Positions 1-10,770 of a stretch of DNA of 64,000 nucleotides are shown here, one piece after another (the stretch's first letter is position 1; each line of letters begins with the position of its first letter). The notes beneath the pieces are model-generated. The model saw nothing but the letters and a program-made list of their open reading frames with translations. It had not been told where the DNA came from and did not search any database. Source of the stretch: Saururus chinensis (taxonomy: Eukaryota > Streptophyta > Magnoliopsida > Piperales > Saururaceae); contig CP141149.1 in assembly GCA_035235625.1 (NCBI GenBank), forward strand, positions 19,471,893-19,535,892, given 5' to 3'. The position numbers and the translations under genes were made by a program.

Positions 1-3000
1 TCCAATACCTACAAAAGATGAACTTGGGTGAACATGAGAGAAGGTCATATCCTTTTTAAGTCCACATCGGGGACAAATAAAATAAGAATTAGAGGAAAAC
101 CTCATTCAGTGACTCAAGAAAGGGGAAAGAGTGATCAATCTGAGATCCATGTTGTGTAGGTGCAGGGCCTGGCAATTCATCAGTACCAACAAATTTCATG
201 CGTGCAACACTCAGGACAAGTGCCAATAGGACAAGGAGTCCAGAGAGAAGGAGACCGAACAACCATGGCCCACCAAACGTGTGTATTAGCTCCTCAAGAG
301 CGGTGTAACAGTGTGGCATGTGGTATCTTTCAGAAATGCATTTATAAGGGCAAGGAGTTTGTGCCACTCCACCTACAAAAATTATAACATATTAGGAATA
401 CTAATAGACAAATATTACAAGATTACCATTGATTTGCAGACAGTTACTGCCATCCAAGTACATAATTTAATTCTTGATAATAACAGAAATGAAGAGCCCT
501 TTCACCGTATTCCCTCTCAAATATCCTTCTCATTTTACTAATTTTATTGGTTAAGCCAAGGTATTACAATTTTTCAAAAGCAGTTAAAACCGTCTAAAAT
601 GAGATGTATACATAGAGCAACAAAAAACAAGCAAGAATATAAGGCCATATCCAATGCAAACCTCGAACATTAATGTACACAGCACGGTGTGGAAGCTCAT
701 TCGGTGGACATGTGCGACAAAGTTCTCTAGCACATCCACTAACATTTTTGAAAGTTCCAGCTGGGCATTGCTGAGGAATAAAATTAACACAAGGAATTTT
801 TCAATGCTGTATATTCAAATATTTGCCTTAGGAAATCTAAGGTGATAACTGTCGAACACAAACGACAGAAATTATTCATGTATAGAATAGAATATACCTG
901 ACAGAAAACTCCATATAGCCCTTTAGGACAATCTTTTGCTGTTACAGTTCCATTTTCTCCACCACGACCCTGATCTCCACCAACTCCTCCCCTGTAAGCA
1001 ACAGTCAGATATTTAGATTGCCAGATAAAAAGGATGGGTACCAATTGAAAAAAGAATATAAAGACACGTGTCCACCATTTTTAAAAAACAATCAAACCCT
1101 TGAATAGCTAGTCAAACAAATGCTTCATCTGAATAATGCACAAAATAAAATAACCATAAAATAGTACAATCCATAAATAATACATACATTGTATGTATCT
1201 TGCCTTCAACTTTTGCTATGGGAATATATTCATCTCCAGTGGGAATATCAGCCCAATCAAAGTGAATCCTCCCTCCACCCCCACCACCCCCACCATTTCT
1301 ACTACCATGCCCTCCAACACTTGAAAGGACAGAATCATCCCCAAGTGTCAATGTATGCAGAAATAACAAAATAGTTCCGCCAGATCCACCACCTGGCCCT
1401 CCATTTGAACTTTCTATTTCTTTCCTAAACCTTTCACCATCCGCCTTCAGTGAGCCCTGCAAATCGAGGGTTACCAAGGAATGCTCCATGGAACCCATCA
1501 CTGTCATGCAAAACAGAAAATCCAAATGTGAATCACAGATACACTTACAATCAAAACAAAACTTACGGACAGAAGAGTTAGTTCACCTATAATGCCACCA
1601 CCACTAGTGGATCCACTCATGCTATCATTTCCACTGCCACTACCAAGTTCGCAAGGCAACTCAGCATTTCCATATGCAAGACCTCCATTGACTAAACTGC
1701 CATTGTAGTATCCATCTCCACCTTTACCACCATGGCCACCACCACCACTAAGACCATTACTCAAAACCTTTCCTTTACCAATGCCACCTCTGCAGCCTGC
1801 AAATAATCCTGTCAGTCCAGACACTAATGCTGGAAATGTTTTGTCGCCAGCCCTACAATGTTTTTCCATTTTTCAAAAATTCAAAAAAAAAAAAATTTTA
1901 GTTTCTGCATTGAAATTATGACATCTTACCTAAACCAGATGCACTTATTAATCCACTAGAGTTCACAATAACCGTCCTAGCCCGGTGGAAATGCACAACA
2001 CTTCCTTCAATTGCACCCCTAACATCAATGTCTTCAACTCGACAGATCTACACAAAATAATCAAAGATACTGAGAAAAGGAAATGACTACATATTACGTT
2101 GTAGTACCAAAAATATGTTAAAAAAGAGAGTGAAACTCTTATAGCTGCAAATTTAATGTAAAAGGGTACACACCTGAAGAGTGAAAGACAATGATGAGTT
2201 TACATTACAATCTTCAGGTGGGTGAAGCAACTCCATAGGGCAATCTTGCCGGTCACAAAAGAGCCTTGGTGTCCTACAGTAAATATTATACAAGTATAGT
2301 GCACATTTTTTACAGCAAAATAAGAACGAAAATATCATATAACAATTAACATACATGTCATTGGTTGTCGCATTTTCCAGCGGAGCACGTAAAACAGAGC
2401 CAGGGCCAACCTTGAGCAGAAGAAACAAAGAAAATAACTACCATTTACCATATGAAACATCATTGGAATTTTATATTTAATAGAGTAAAAAAAATACTCC
2501 AATTCAAATAAACTGAAGATATTACAGCATTAGCAGTGATGGAGTATAGGAATCAAAATAATAAAAGTACATATAGAAGTGGCATTAAAAACTATGTCCA
2601 AATGCATAACATAACTATTTGTCAAAAAAAAGTATAAAGTTACTCTGCAATAATGGTACTAGAACAATTTAACTTGTTACTCTAAATCTCACATGACCCA
2701 CATATTATATTCCAATAAAAATGAAAAGTTCGCAAATGAAATGTCTAACTTCAAATTCAGGAAAAAGAATTAAAATGAACTGAGTGATAAAGCAACAATT
2801 GACATCTAATAAGAAAGAAAAATAGCAAATGACTAAATGTAGCCTTATACTCACAAGAATACTGTAAAAGAGTGACAGAATTAAACGTTGAGCTTCAATC
2901 AGATCTCCAGGTCCAGATAAGTTCAGAAGGCCTTGACCATGAATTCCCAAATTTGAGTTAGAATGTATAACAGACGTTTCCTGAATGAAACACAAAATAT

Positions 3001-6000
3001 TGTTATCTTACATGCTGAAGCAACACCTCAATAATTCAAAAGGTCTATATACAAGACATTACCTTGAGAACCACTAAATTGCTTGCCTCAAGCAGGGATG
3101 TTGCAACAATTGAATCACCACCCCCATCTATAAGCATTTTGGAATTCCACATCAAAAGAATTTTTACAGACATGCGCAAAGCCCCATATACCTAAGTCAA
3201 ATTGATCAAAATCGGTTGGTAGTTAGCAGATTGATAACCAACTGGACAATAACATATTAAGGATCCTTCTATAATTGCAAAATTGAATCTGTCATTCAAA
3301 TTCGCTAAAAAAATTGCATGACTAGCATAAAACGTTTTCATTAGCAACCTTCACTGACTCTACCTTCTCCCATAAATAAGCCTGGGTTAATACTAAACAA
3401 TATATTGTTTTTTAAGTGTAGTAATTTATAAACAAATGGCAGAATGAAACTAAAGAAGTAATAAAGAATAATTTAATAAATAAATCATTTACCAATAATT
3501 ATGTCTAATAAAATTGATATTATTTGCCATCAGCAGATGAAAATCAGTTAATATGCATTTGTAGCGAGAAGAATCTGACATATGATAGATCCATTTAGCT
3601 AAGCATCATTAACAAGGAAAACATTAATGGCATCCGTAGAAATAAATAATGCTAATTTAGGATCCTTTGCCATAGTCATAAACAGAAGAGCCCCGAACAC
3701 ATTCATTTCCCATTTAGCCAAATAAATAATCTGAGTTTCCCTCACAACTTAAAAAAATCGTTACCAGTTATATCATAGCCAGAAGGTACTCTACTGACTT
3801 GCTAATCTAAAATTAGAATAGTTTATCATCACTAAGCTAAATCAAATTAGTGATCGCAGTAAATCAAAGTATTCCTCGCGGGAGTACATTGTTCTTACCA
3901 AAAAAAAATATTGAAGACAGAACACAAATAAAAAGAAAAGTAGAGGGTACAGAATTAAAATCTGAGTCATCTGCAGCGACTCGGAAAATAAGTTAAATAA
4001 TTTACCTTGATAACTGAATCACTCATGAGAAGCTCTTCTGCCATAAGTTCAAACTCAGAAAATGGATAATGCGTCAAGCCAAAGGTCAAAGCTCCACCAC
4101 AAAGTAAGCTGATCTGTCCTTGTACCTGCATCATACAAACACATGAAAGAGATATAAATTACTTAAAGACTGTTGTTTAGGTAGCAAGTATATGCAATTT
4201 AATGCAACAAGCTGTCGAGAGAAGCCTCTGGATAAAATGTCAATAACTCTGAAAAAACATATTGCATGCACATCAAAGGATTTGCAAGTAAACGTTTCAG
4301 TACCAGGAACTAGGGGAAAAGAAAAGGCTGAGAGAGGATTAGCAACAAACAGACCTGTACACGACTCCATAACAAGGGAACAACAACTTTGGCATGATTT
4401 TTAACATAAACATTTGTCCAAAGTGGCTGATTTGGAAACTCTAAAAGAAGTGTATCTGTCTGTGTTGACATATTGTGATTACTGACAGTAAGGCTTCGTG
4501 GGACAGCGTCAAAAAGGGTCCCAGCAGCACCGGAATTTTCAGAACAGCCAAAGCTCCTACCTCCTACAAGCCATGAGCAAGTTTTTACATTACATAATCG
4601 TCAATAAAGATAAATGCAATGTGCAGATGACACAGAATGATATTGGGCAGTAATACACACAGAAAACAGCAGTAAAATATACCTATACATTGTCTGGAAA
4701 AGGAAGACACATATGATATATTTTGTAATATATATAGAATCAGTGCTCAAGCAAAAGCATCTCCTACAAAAGTTGCCTAGCACCATGTATTCAATTGTCT
4801 CCTCTTGGATAAGGTCTTTCCAATACAATAGCATCAAAAATTGGTACAACGATGAGTGAACTACATACAAAATACAATGCACCTTCTTCTAAAATAAGCC
4901 ATTGTTTTCCTGAATATGTTGGTTTCTTTTATTGCTTCAGAGAAACCACTTAAAAGAAAATTAAGCTGTTAAGGAAACCAACAGAACTTTACCATGAACC
5001 AGAATCTCTGGGTCATCATGCCTACTAAAAATGGCAATAGCAACTCTTCCTCCACCTCCTCCAGCAAATCCATTGCCTCCTGAGGCACTGATTTTTCCAT
5101 TTCCCTTCCTGTTAAGATACATCACGCTTAGCAAGGTAAGCTTTATACATCTTTTTTTAAAAAAGAAGTTAAAACAAGAACAGTAGCATATTGAAATATC
5201 ATCCACGTTTTTCAAGCTTCCCAGCAGTCGATATTTTATAAGTCATCTTTGACTTGATGCATGTGTTTGACTTGAAGGCTAATGTGCATGATCATCTAAT
5301 AGCATCATAAGCAGAGCATCATTATCAACAACCCTCAACTGCAAAAAGCAATAACTTCCTGGAAAAAGCACAACAAAGTTTTGAAAAAACACTGAAAACA
5401 ATCTGACTCCCCTTGTGCAGAATCACCATTCAAATTAAGTTGTTGGTAACTCATTCCAGTGGTTTAGACGATGGAGAGAAAAAAGAGAATTAATGTCTAT
5501 CCTTGACAAGAAGACATCCAACACCTACATGTCGATAAACAACATTTAACTGTTATCTTTGAAAAGGCAACAGAAGAATTTCTTTCTACATGCAAGTAAT
5601 AAAATTCAGATTTCTCTACACGTTTTATGCAGCCAACTGAAAAGTCACTTTCAAAACTGGTTTCTGTGGTTTACTTTCTATGCAGCGTATCATCCCCATG
5701 ACCATCATCGCCTACTATTATGTGCTAAATGCTAATTGAGAACCTAAGCCACACGTAAGACGCCCCAGTCAAAGCATTAGAACCCAAAAGCACCATTTCA
5801 AATAAATCAGAGTAAATTCTTTGATTGCTTCTTCCTTAAGAAAGGAAATAAATGGAAGATCGCTTATGATAGTAAATAGTTAAAATAGGGGGTGGGAAAT
5901 TACATTTTTTGAGCTATCAAGTGAATACTGCCACCGGATCCTCCTCCGCCTTTGAGATCGCCATCTCCTCCATCGGCACACACGCTCCCATTCACCTCCA

Positions 6001-6724
6001 GCACATCCGTCACATTCAGCTTCACCCGCCCGCCGCCACCGCCCCCCAGGTCGGCCTCCCGGCTCGTGGTCCCGCCTTTGCTCCCGTAGCTCCAAGGCTC
6101 TGTCAGCGAGGACCACGAATAGGCGTCCCCACCCCAGACGTCCTCGGGCTGCCGCTTCTTATCGTTGACGCAGCAGGCGCCGCGTCCGCCATGCCCGCCG
6201 CCGCCGCCGCCTCCGTCGATCCCGGAGGGGGAGCCGCTTGTCTGGGGCGGCGGGTCCCCGGCGAGAGCGGTGGTGTTGATCACGGCGCCGTCTCCGAGGG
6301 TGACGTTGGCAGCCTCAACCACAAGGGTCCCGGCGACGACGGAGGCGTTCTCGGCGAGGGAGAAATCGCCGGAGACGTTAACCGTAATCGAGCAGGCGGC
6401 GATAGGGCACGCGAGCCGCACGCCGGGGAGGAGGAGGAGGCTGCCGTTTCCCTGAATATAGACATCCCGGTCGAGGCTGAGGCTGGAGACGAGCTGGCAA
6501 GCATCGTCAAGGGAACCGATCCCCCCGAGGTCGCTCTCGCAGGTCAGCGACGGCAGCGAGGGCGCCGGAGGCGGCGAGGGGGGCGGCGGGGGAAAGTAGT
6601 CGTGCGCGTTCAGTAGGTCCACGTCGAGAATCGAGAGCCCCCCGTCGGAAGAGGCAGAGGCGCAGGCCAAGGCAGAGGCGAGCACGGCGACGATGAGGAG
6701 GAGGAGGAGGCGAGACGCCGCCAT
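1..6724 (-). CDS. Glycine-rich, Cys-rich plant membrane protein, N-terminal two thirds (15 exons, runs off left edge)
   Basis: Spliced by eye at GT-AG sites. Exons, reading leftwards: 6724-5904, 5108-4993, 4563-4355, 4125-4006, 3191-3063, 2980-2855, 2410-2355, 2273-2174, 2047-1930, 1796-1587, 1500-1188, 991-898, 770-662, 372-101, then 8-1 (cut by the window). All phases join, giving about 933 codons without a stop. The start at 6724 opens a hydrophobic signal peptide (about residues 1-25), followed by a Pro-rich stretch (about 44-56) and N-glycosylation-type sites. Glycine-rich patches recur (about 165-175, 223-229, 620-640, 735-755). A Cys-rich EGF-like stretch lies at about 790-865, ending in CPYKCISERYHMPHCYTALE, and a membrane segment at about 876-898. 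From memory this matches the large plant family of Arabidopsis At5g11700, At5g47020 and At4g32920 (about 1450 residues, sometimes labelled ephrin-receptor-like). Its function is not established. Exon 1 is far richer in GC than the rest. The C-terminal multi-pass part lies outside the window. Confidence 0.9.
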
Positions 6725-7260
6725 TCAGGCATGGGACGCGAGGGGGAGGAGGACCATGCGAGTCGGGTGGAGGGGGAAATGGGCCGGGGACTGGGCTCGC
6801 GGAGGGGGAAAAAAGGGCGGCCGTGAGGGTTCGAGTTGGGCCCAGATTTTCGCCGCCGCGGCTGGTGCTTTATTCGGGGGGGGCGGAAAAAAGGGCTTTT
6901 GCCAGCCCACCCACCCTAGTCCGACGGAGGGGAAAGCTCGGGAAGAAAGCGGGTGGGCGGTGGTGGTTCCTGCGTGTGAACGAAACCGAAATTCCGTGGG
7001 CCCGCAGCTGGGCCCGGTCTCCCTCGGGCCCATTCTCTCGCTTTTACTACTCTTAATCCTAATCCTAATCTTAATCTTAACCCCCCTCATCACTAATATA
7101 TACAATAACAGCCGGCGTACGAATTAGAGCCGTTGATATTTAAGATGTTAACATCAATATCATTAACGCTAATATATATTAATATAACTTATATTAGGCA
7201 AACTCTTCCCACTTAAACCCTAATGCTGGTTTTTTTGGGGGTTTAGCAGCTGAGGCCCAC
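6725..7260 (-). promoter_or_regulatory. Likely promoter/5' region of the glycine-rich protein gene
   Basis: The block upstream of the ATG is GC-rich and holds a cluster of TGGGCC/T motifs on either strand (near 6779, 6836, 6997, 7009 and 7025; more at 7497-7595). These resemble plant site II elements bound by TCP factors. A plant telo-box, AAACCCTAA, is at 7215-7223. Site II plus telo-box is typical of housekeeping promoters. At 7052-7083 there are about five TAATCY-type hexamers. I see no convincing TATA box, which fits this promoter class. The regulatory role is inferred. Confidence 0.5.
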
Positions 7261-7690
7261 CAGAGTGGATTATGACCTGTGATTTGCCCGGATTAGCATA
7301 TTTAGTTCCGTGCTTAACTGTCTTGACCCGGTCTACCTACCCACGGCCCCTGCTTCCTGGGGACTGTAGGTCCCACGGCTGAATTAGATATGAACCGTAC
7401 ATCGCAGATTGCATTTCCATGGATGCAAGGATGCAGCCTTCTATTTATGGGGTGATTAGCTGGCTAATCCTGGGGTTCGGTGCGCTGTACCATTATTGGG
7501 CCTAGATCGTCACGTGCAGCCCATTTTCAGGTTCCTTGTTTTTTGGGAAAGCTTGTGGGTGGATTCCACATTAATGGGCTGTTGTCAGTGGGCCTTTCAT
7601 GTAGTTTTAAACTAGAAAGGGGACGCAAGCATGGCGGCATTCATTGCACGATGGGCTCCTTGTTTTCCCACATTTTGCACGGCAGCGAAC
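7261..7690. other. Intergenic stretch, no gene seen
   Basis: Mixed-composition sequence with further GGGCC/GGCCC motifs and no credible open frame. It could be the distal part of the promoter at 6725-7260. Confidence 0.4.
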
Positions 7691-7884
7691 GTGTCCCACG
7701 GCGGAGGCAGCGAAAATGCAAATTAGGCCATTTTCAGTACGGATTGATCCCAATTTACGTGATATAATCAATGGAGTGTTAGTTGCAGCTTCTAGAATGC
7801 GAATCCAGGGTTTTTTTTGTAAAAGTATTATTTTCTTTTCACGGGGTACTCTCAACCTGGCTGAACTTTCTATAAATTAAATAT

Positions 7885-8097
7885 TTTTCTACCTTATATT
7901 AATAGCTATATTTTAAAAAATATTTTTTATTAAAAGGTAATACTCACATTTAAGAGAAAAAATAAGTTTATAATACTTTTTTAAAATTAATCGGTTATTA
8001 AAATTAACAACATTAAATTATTAATATGGAACAAACTATTTTACCAAATGGAACTATTAATTTAAGATTGAGAGAATATATTTATATTAAATTCTTA
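7885..8097. mobile_element. Stowaway-like MITE, degraded (copy 1)
   Basis: The AT-rich block starts with TATATTAATAGCTATATTTT and contains the CACATTTAAGAGAA motif. It ends near a worn GAGAGAATAT. The same block recurs at 8447-8632 and 44830-45035, so it is an interspersed family. It is non-coding. Confidence 0.55.
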
Positions 8098-8446
8098 ACA
8101 AAATGTAAACATATTAATATTTACACTATGAACTTATATTGAAAAATTAAACGAGCATATGTGTGTTTTGTTACATAGGCGCCGTAGATGCAATTGTCCG
8201 TATGGCACTTGTAAGTCAAATTTATCAAAAAGTTTAACTTTACTTGTCATGGTGTGTCTCACGACAGAGGCGGCAAAATACAAATTAGGCCATTTTCAAT
8301 ACGGATTAATCCCGTTTTACGTGATATAATCAATAGAATGTTTGTTGTAACTTCTAGAATGCGAATCCAAGGTTTTTTATGTAAAAATACTGTTTTTCTT
8401 TCATGGGTACTCTCAACTTGGCTGAACTTTCTATAAATTAAATATT

Positions 8447-8632
8447 CTCTCCATTTTATATTAATAGTTATATTTAAAAAAATAATTTTTTTTATTAAAA
8501 GGCAAAATTCACATTTAAGAGAAGGAAAATTTAGTTTATAATACTCTTTTTAAAGTAGCCAATCACTAAATTTTTTAAAATTAAGCTATTGATATAAAAC
8601 AAATGGATTATTAATTTAGTATAGAGGGAGTA
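8447..8632. mobile_element. Stowaway-like MITE (copy 2, within the tandem duplicate)
   Basis: It begins CTCTCCATTTTATATTAATA and ends TATAGAGGGAGTA, the usual Stowaway terminal style. Because it lies at the same place in both halves of the 561-bp duplication, it was already present before that duplication. Confidence 0.6.
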
Positions 8633-8984
8633 TTTTTATATTAAATTCTTAACAGAATGTAAAAATATTAATGTTTACACTATGAACTCATATTGAAAGA
8701 TTGAAATGGCATATGTTAATGTGTGTTGTTACATAGGCGTCTGAGATGCAATTATCTATATGACACTTGTAAGTCAAATATATCAAGCAAGTTAGCTTTA
8801 CTTGTCGCGGTTATGCCTTGTGGTATACTATTACAGTCTAGCCTTTGAGGCCAAGCGACAAACATGCTACAAGGTGGACATTTGAACATGTCAGGACATT
8901 TTCTAAGTGAGTTGGCTGAAAGGAGCACGTAGCCATGCAATGTGCACAAACAACTTAGCCAACTTATATAATTCATCCCCCCCT

Positions 8985-9970
8985 CCTTCCCCTCGAGAGA
9001 GGGGGAGGGAGACGGAGGTCCCCCCAATCCCCCTCCCCCATTCACACCCCCCCCCTTTCCTTTGAAAAACAGAGGGGAAGGGGGGACACGGGGAGTGAGA
9101 GAGAGAGAGGGGGGGAGGAGGGGGCCAGATTCCGGCCCCTCTCCTCCTCCCCCTCCCCGGTCCCCCCTTCCTCTAAAAAATAGAGGACGAGAAGGGGGGG
9201 CATTGGGAGAGAGAGGGGAGGAGGGGCCGAAATCTAGCACCTTTCCCTGTTCCCCCCCCCCCTCACCCCCCCATTCCCCGCCAGGCCCTCCACTGGTGGG
9301 CTTTTTTTATAAAAAAAATGTTAAATTTTTAGTGACGCTTCTCAAAGCGTCACTGAAAGTATGTTTTTTTTTGTTTTTTTGTTTATGTATTAGTGACGCT
9401 TCCTCAAGCATTGCTAATGCACGAAATATTATTTTAAATATATTATATCATTAATGTCACTAAAAATATCTTATTTTTTAAAATTTTTTGGCGACGCATA
9501 AATAAGCATCGCTAATAAGCATTTTTTATTTTTTTAAGTGTTTTTTTATAGTAGCGACGCTTAATAAAGTGTTGCTAATAACAACGTATTAGCGATGCTG
9601 ATAATTATGCGTCGCTAATAAGCTATTTTTTATTTTTTAAAATAGTTTTTATATTAGTGATGCACAATTATGAGTTGCTAATAATCGATTATTAGCAACG
9701 CTTATAATTATGTGCCACTAATAATTTAATATTATTGACGCTTTAATATGTGTCGCAAAAGTAAAATTATTAGTGACGTATATATAAACGTTGCTAATAT
9801 CATACTATTAGTGACACTTTTATTAAGCATTGCTAATGAGCAGTAGTGACTTGTAGTTTTATCGATGCATGTAACGACACTTTTTATGCATTGCTAGTAC
9901 CTATTGGCGACCCTGATAGTACTATTAGCGATGCTTAAAAGTATTGCTAATAGCTTTTTTTATTGTAATA
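8985..9970 (-). mobile_element. CACTA transposon 5' end, truncated and degraded
   Basis: Read on the minus strand from 9970 it begins TATTACAATAAAAAAAGCTA, close to the CACTACAATAAAAAAGACTA end of the element at 21912. Degraded copies of the TTAGCGACGC / GCGTCGCTAA hairpin motif follow across 9330-9960, then a GC-rich block at 8985-9300. This is the same order as the left half of the 21912 element. The other end is missing and there is no transposase. Confidence 0.75.
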
Positions 9971-10770
9971 TCAATTTTTGAGCATATAGTTCATCTCATT
10001 GGATGAATTAGATAAATTTTTAGGGCAATCATTTGGCCAAATTCAAAAGATTGAACATTTCAATCGTGCTCTCACGATTACACTTATGAGCTTCAAGCGA
10101 CCAGCTAAGATATTGGTCTATGAGGTCGTTGTTGTTAATTAGAAGTATTTTACCTAAAGAATTGGGTAATCAATATGTCCAGGTTGTGCACATGATCTAC
10201 CCTTTTATGTAGATAGGTATTATCCAACTTGACCATATATAATAAATAAGCATAAAGTTGGCATAAGCCTAAAAATACCCACTAATAAACTTATTGTTCC
10301 TTCTGAGTTTCACTTATAGAGCCTAGATCAAAGTTTAAAACTTCCACTTTAACTAATTATTTCTTATTTTAGAGTTGATAAATATTATTTTTTTGTCATC
10401 TTATTAGTTAAAGGATGTCTAACCAATATTGTAACTTTTAACATTGGCTACAAAGTTAGAGCCCTTTGGTTGTCACATCATGGCCAGGGGCAGCTCCCCG
10501 CCATGATATGAGGGTGGGAGACTCTAGCTCACTAATTAGCACTTGAAGTTATTACATGTTATATTCCTACTTTAATTAGAATTATTAGTTATCTTATTTA
10601 ATTTATTTTTTTTAAAATAGTCTATTTTTTAATTTAATTAAGATTAATTTTGATTACCTTGTTTTAGTAAGATTGATAGTTTATTTTTCTATAAATTATA
10701 AGCTTCAATCCATTCTAAATATAAAATACAAAATATAATAATTTTATTTAAATTTTATGTTTTAACATTC
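9971..10770. other. AT-rich non-coding stretch
   Basis: No gene and no clear element ends. The part from about 10475 (TGTCACATCATGG) to 10825 may be one LTR of the element proposed at 10771-13338, but I cannot show this. Confidence 0.35.

Larger units (their letters stand above)
7691..8812. repeat. Tandem duplication of a 561-bp unit
   Basis: Copy 1 is about 7691-8251 and copy 2 about 8252-8812. The two align throughout (for example CAAATTAGGCCATTTTCA at 7719 and 8281, offset 562). Each copy carries an AT-rich Stowaway-like insert. Copy 2 keeps a clear GAGGGAGTA end near 8625. Neither copy codes for protein. Confidence 0.8.

Noticed and set aside
5909-6616. 235-codon forward open frame opposite exon 1 of the large gene
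   Set aside because: It is a shadow of a very GC-rich exon. The minus-strand frame has a signal peptide, matching splice phases and family similarity.
7052-7083. Interstitial telomere
   Set aside because: The hexamers are TAATCC/TAATCT, not the plant TTTAGGG repeat, and only about five are present.
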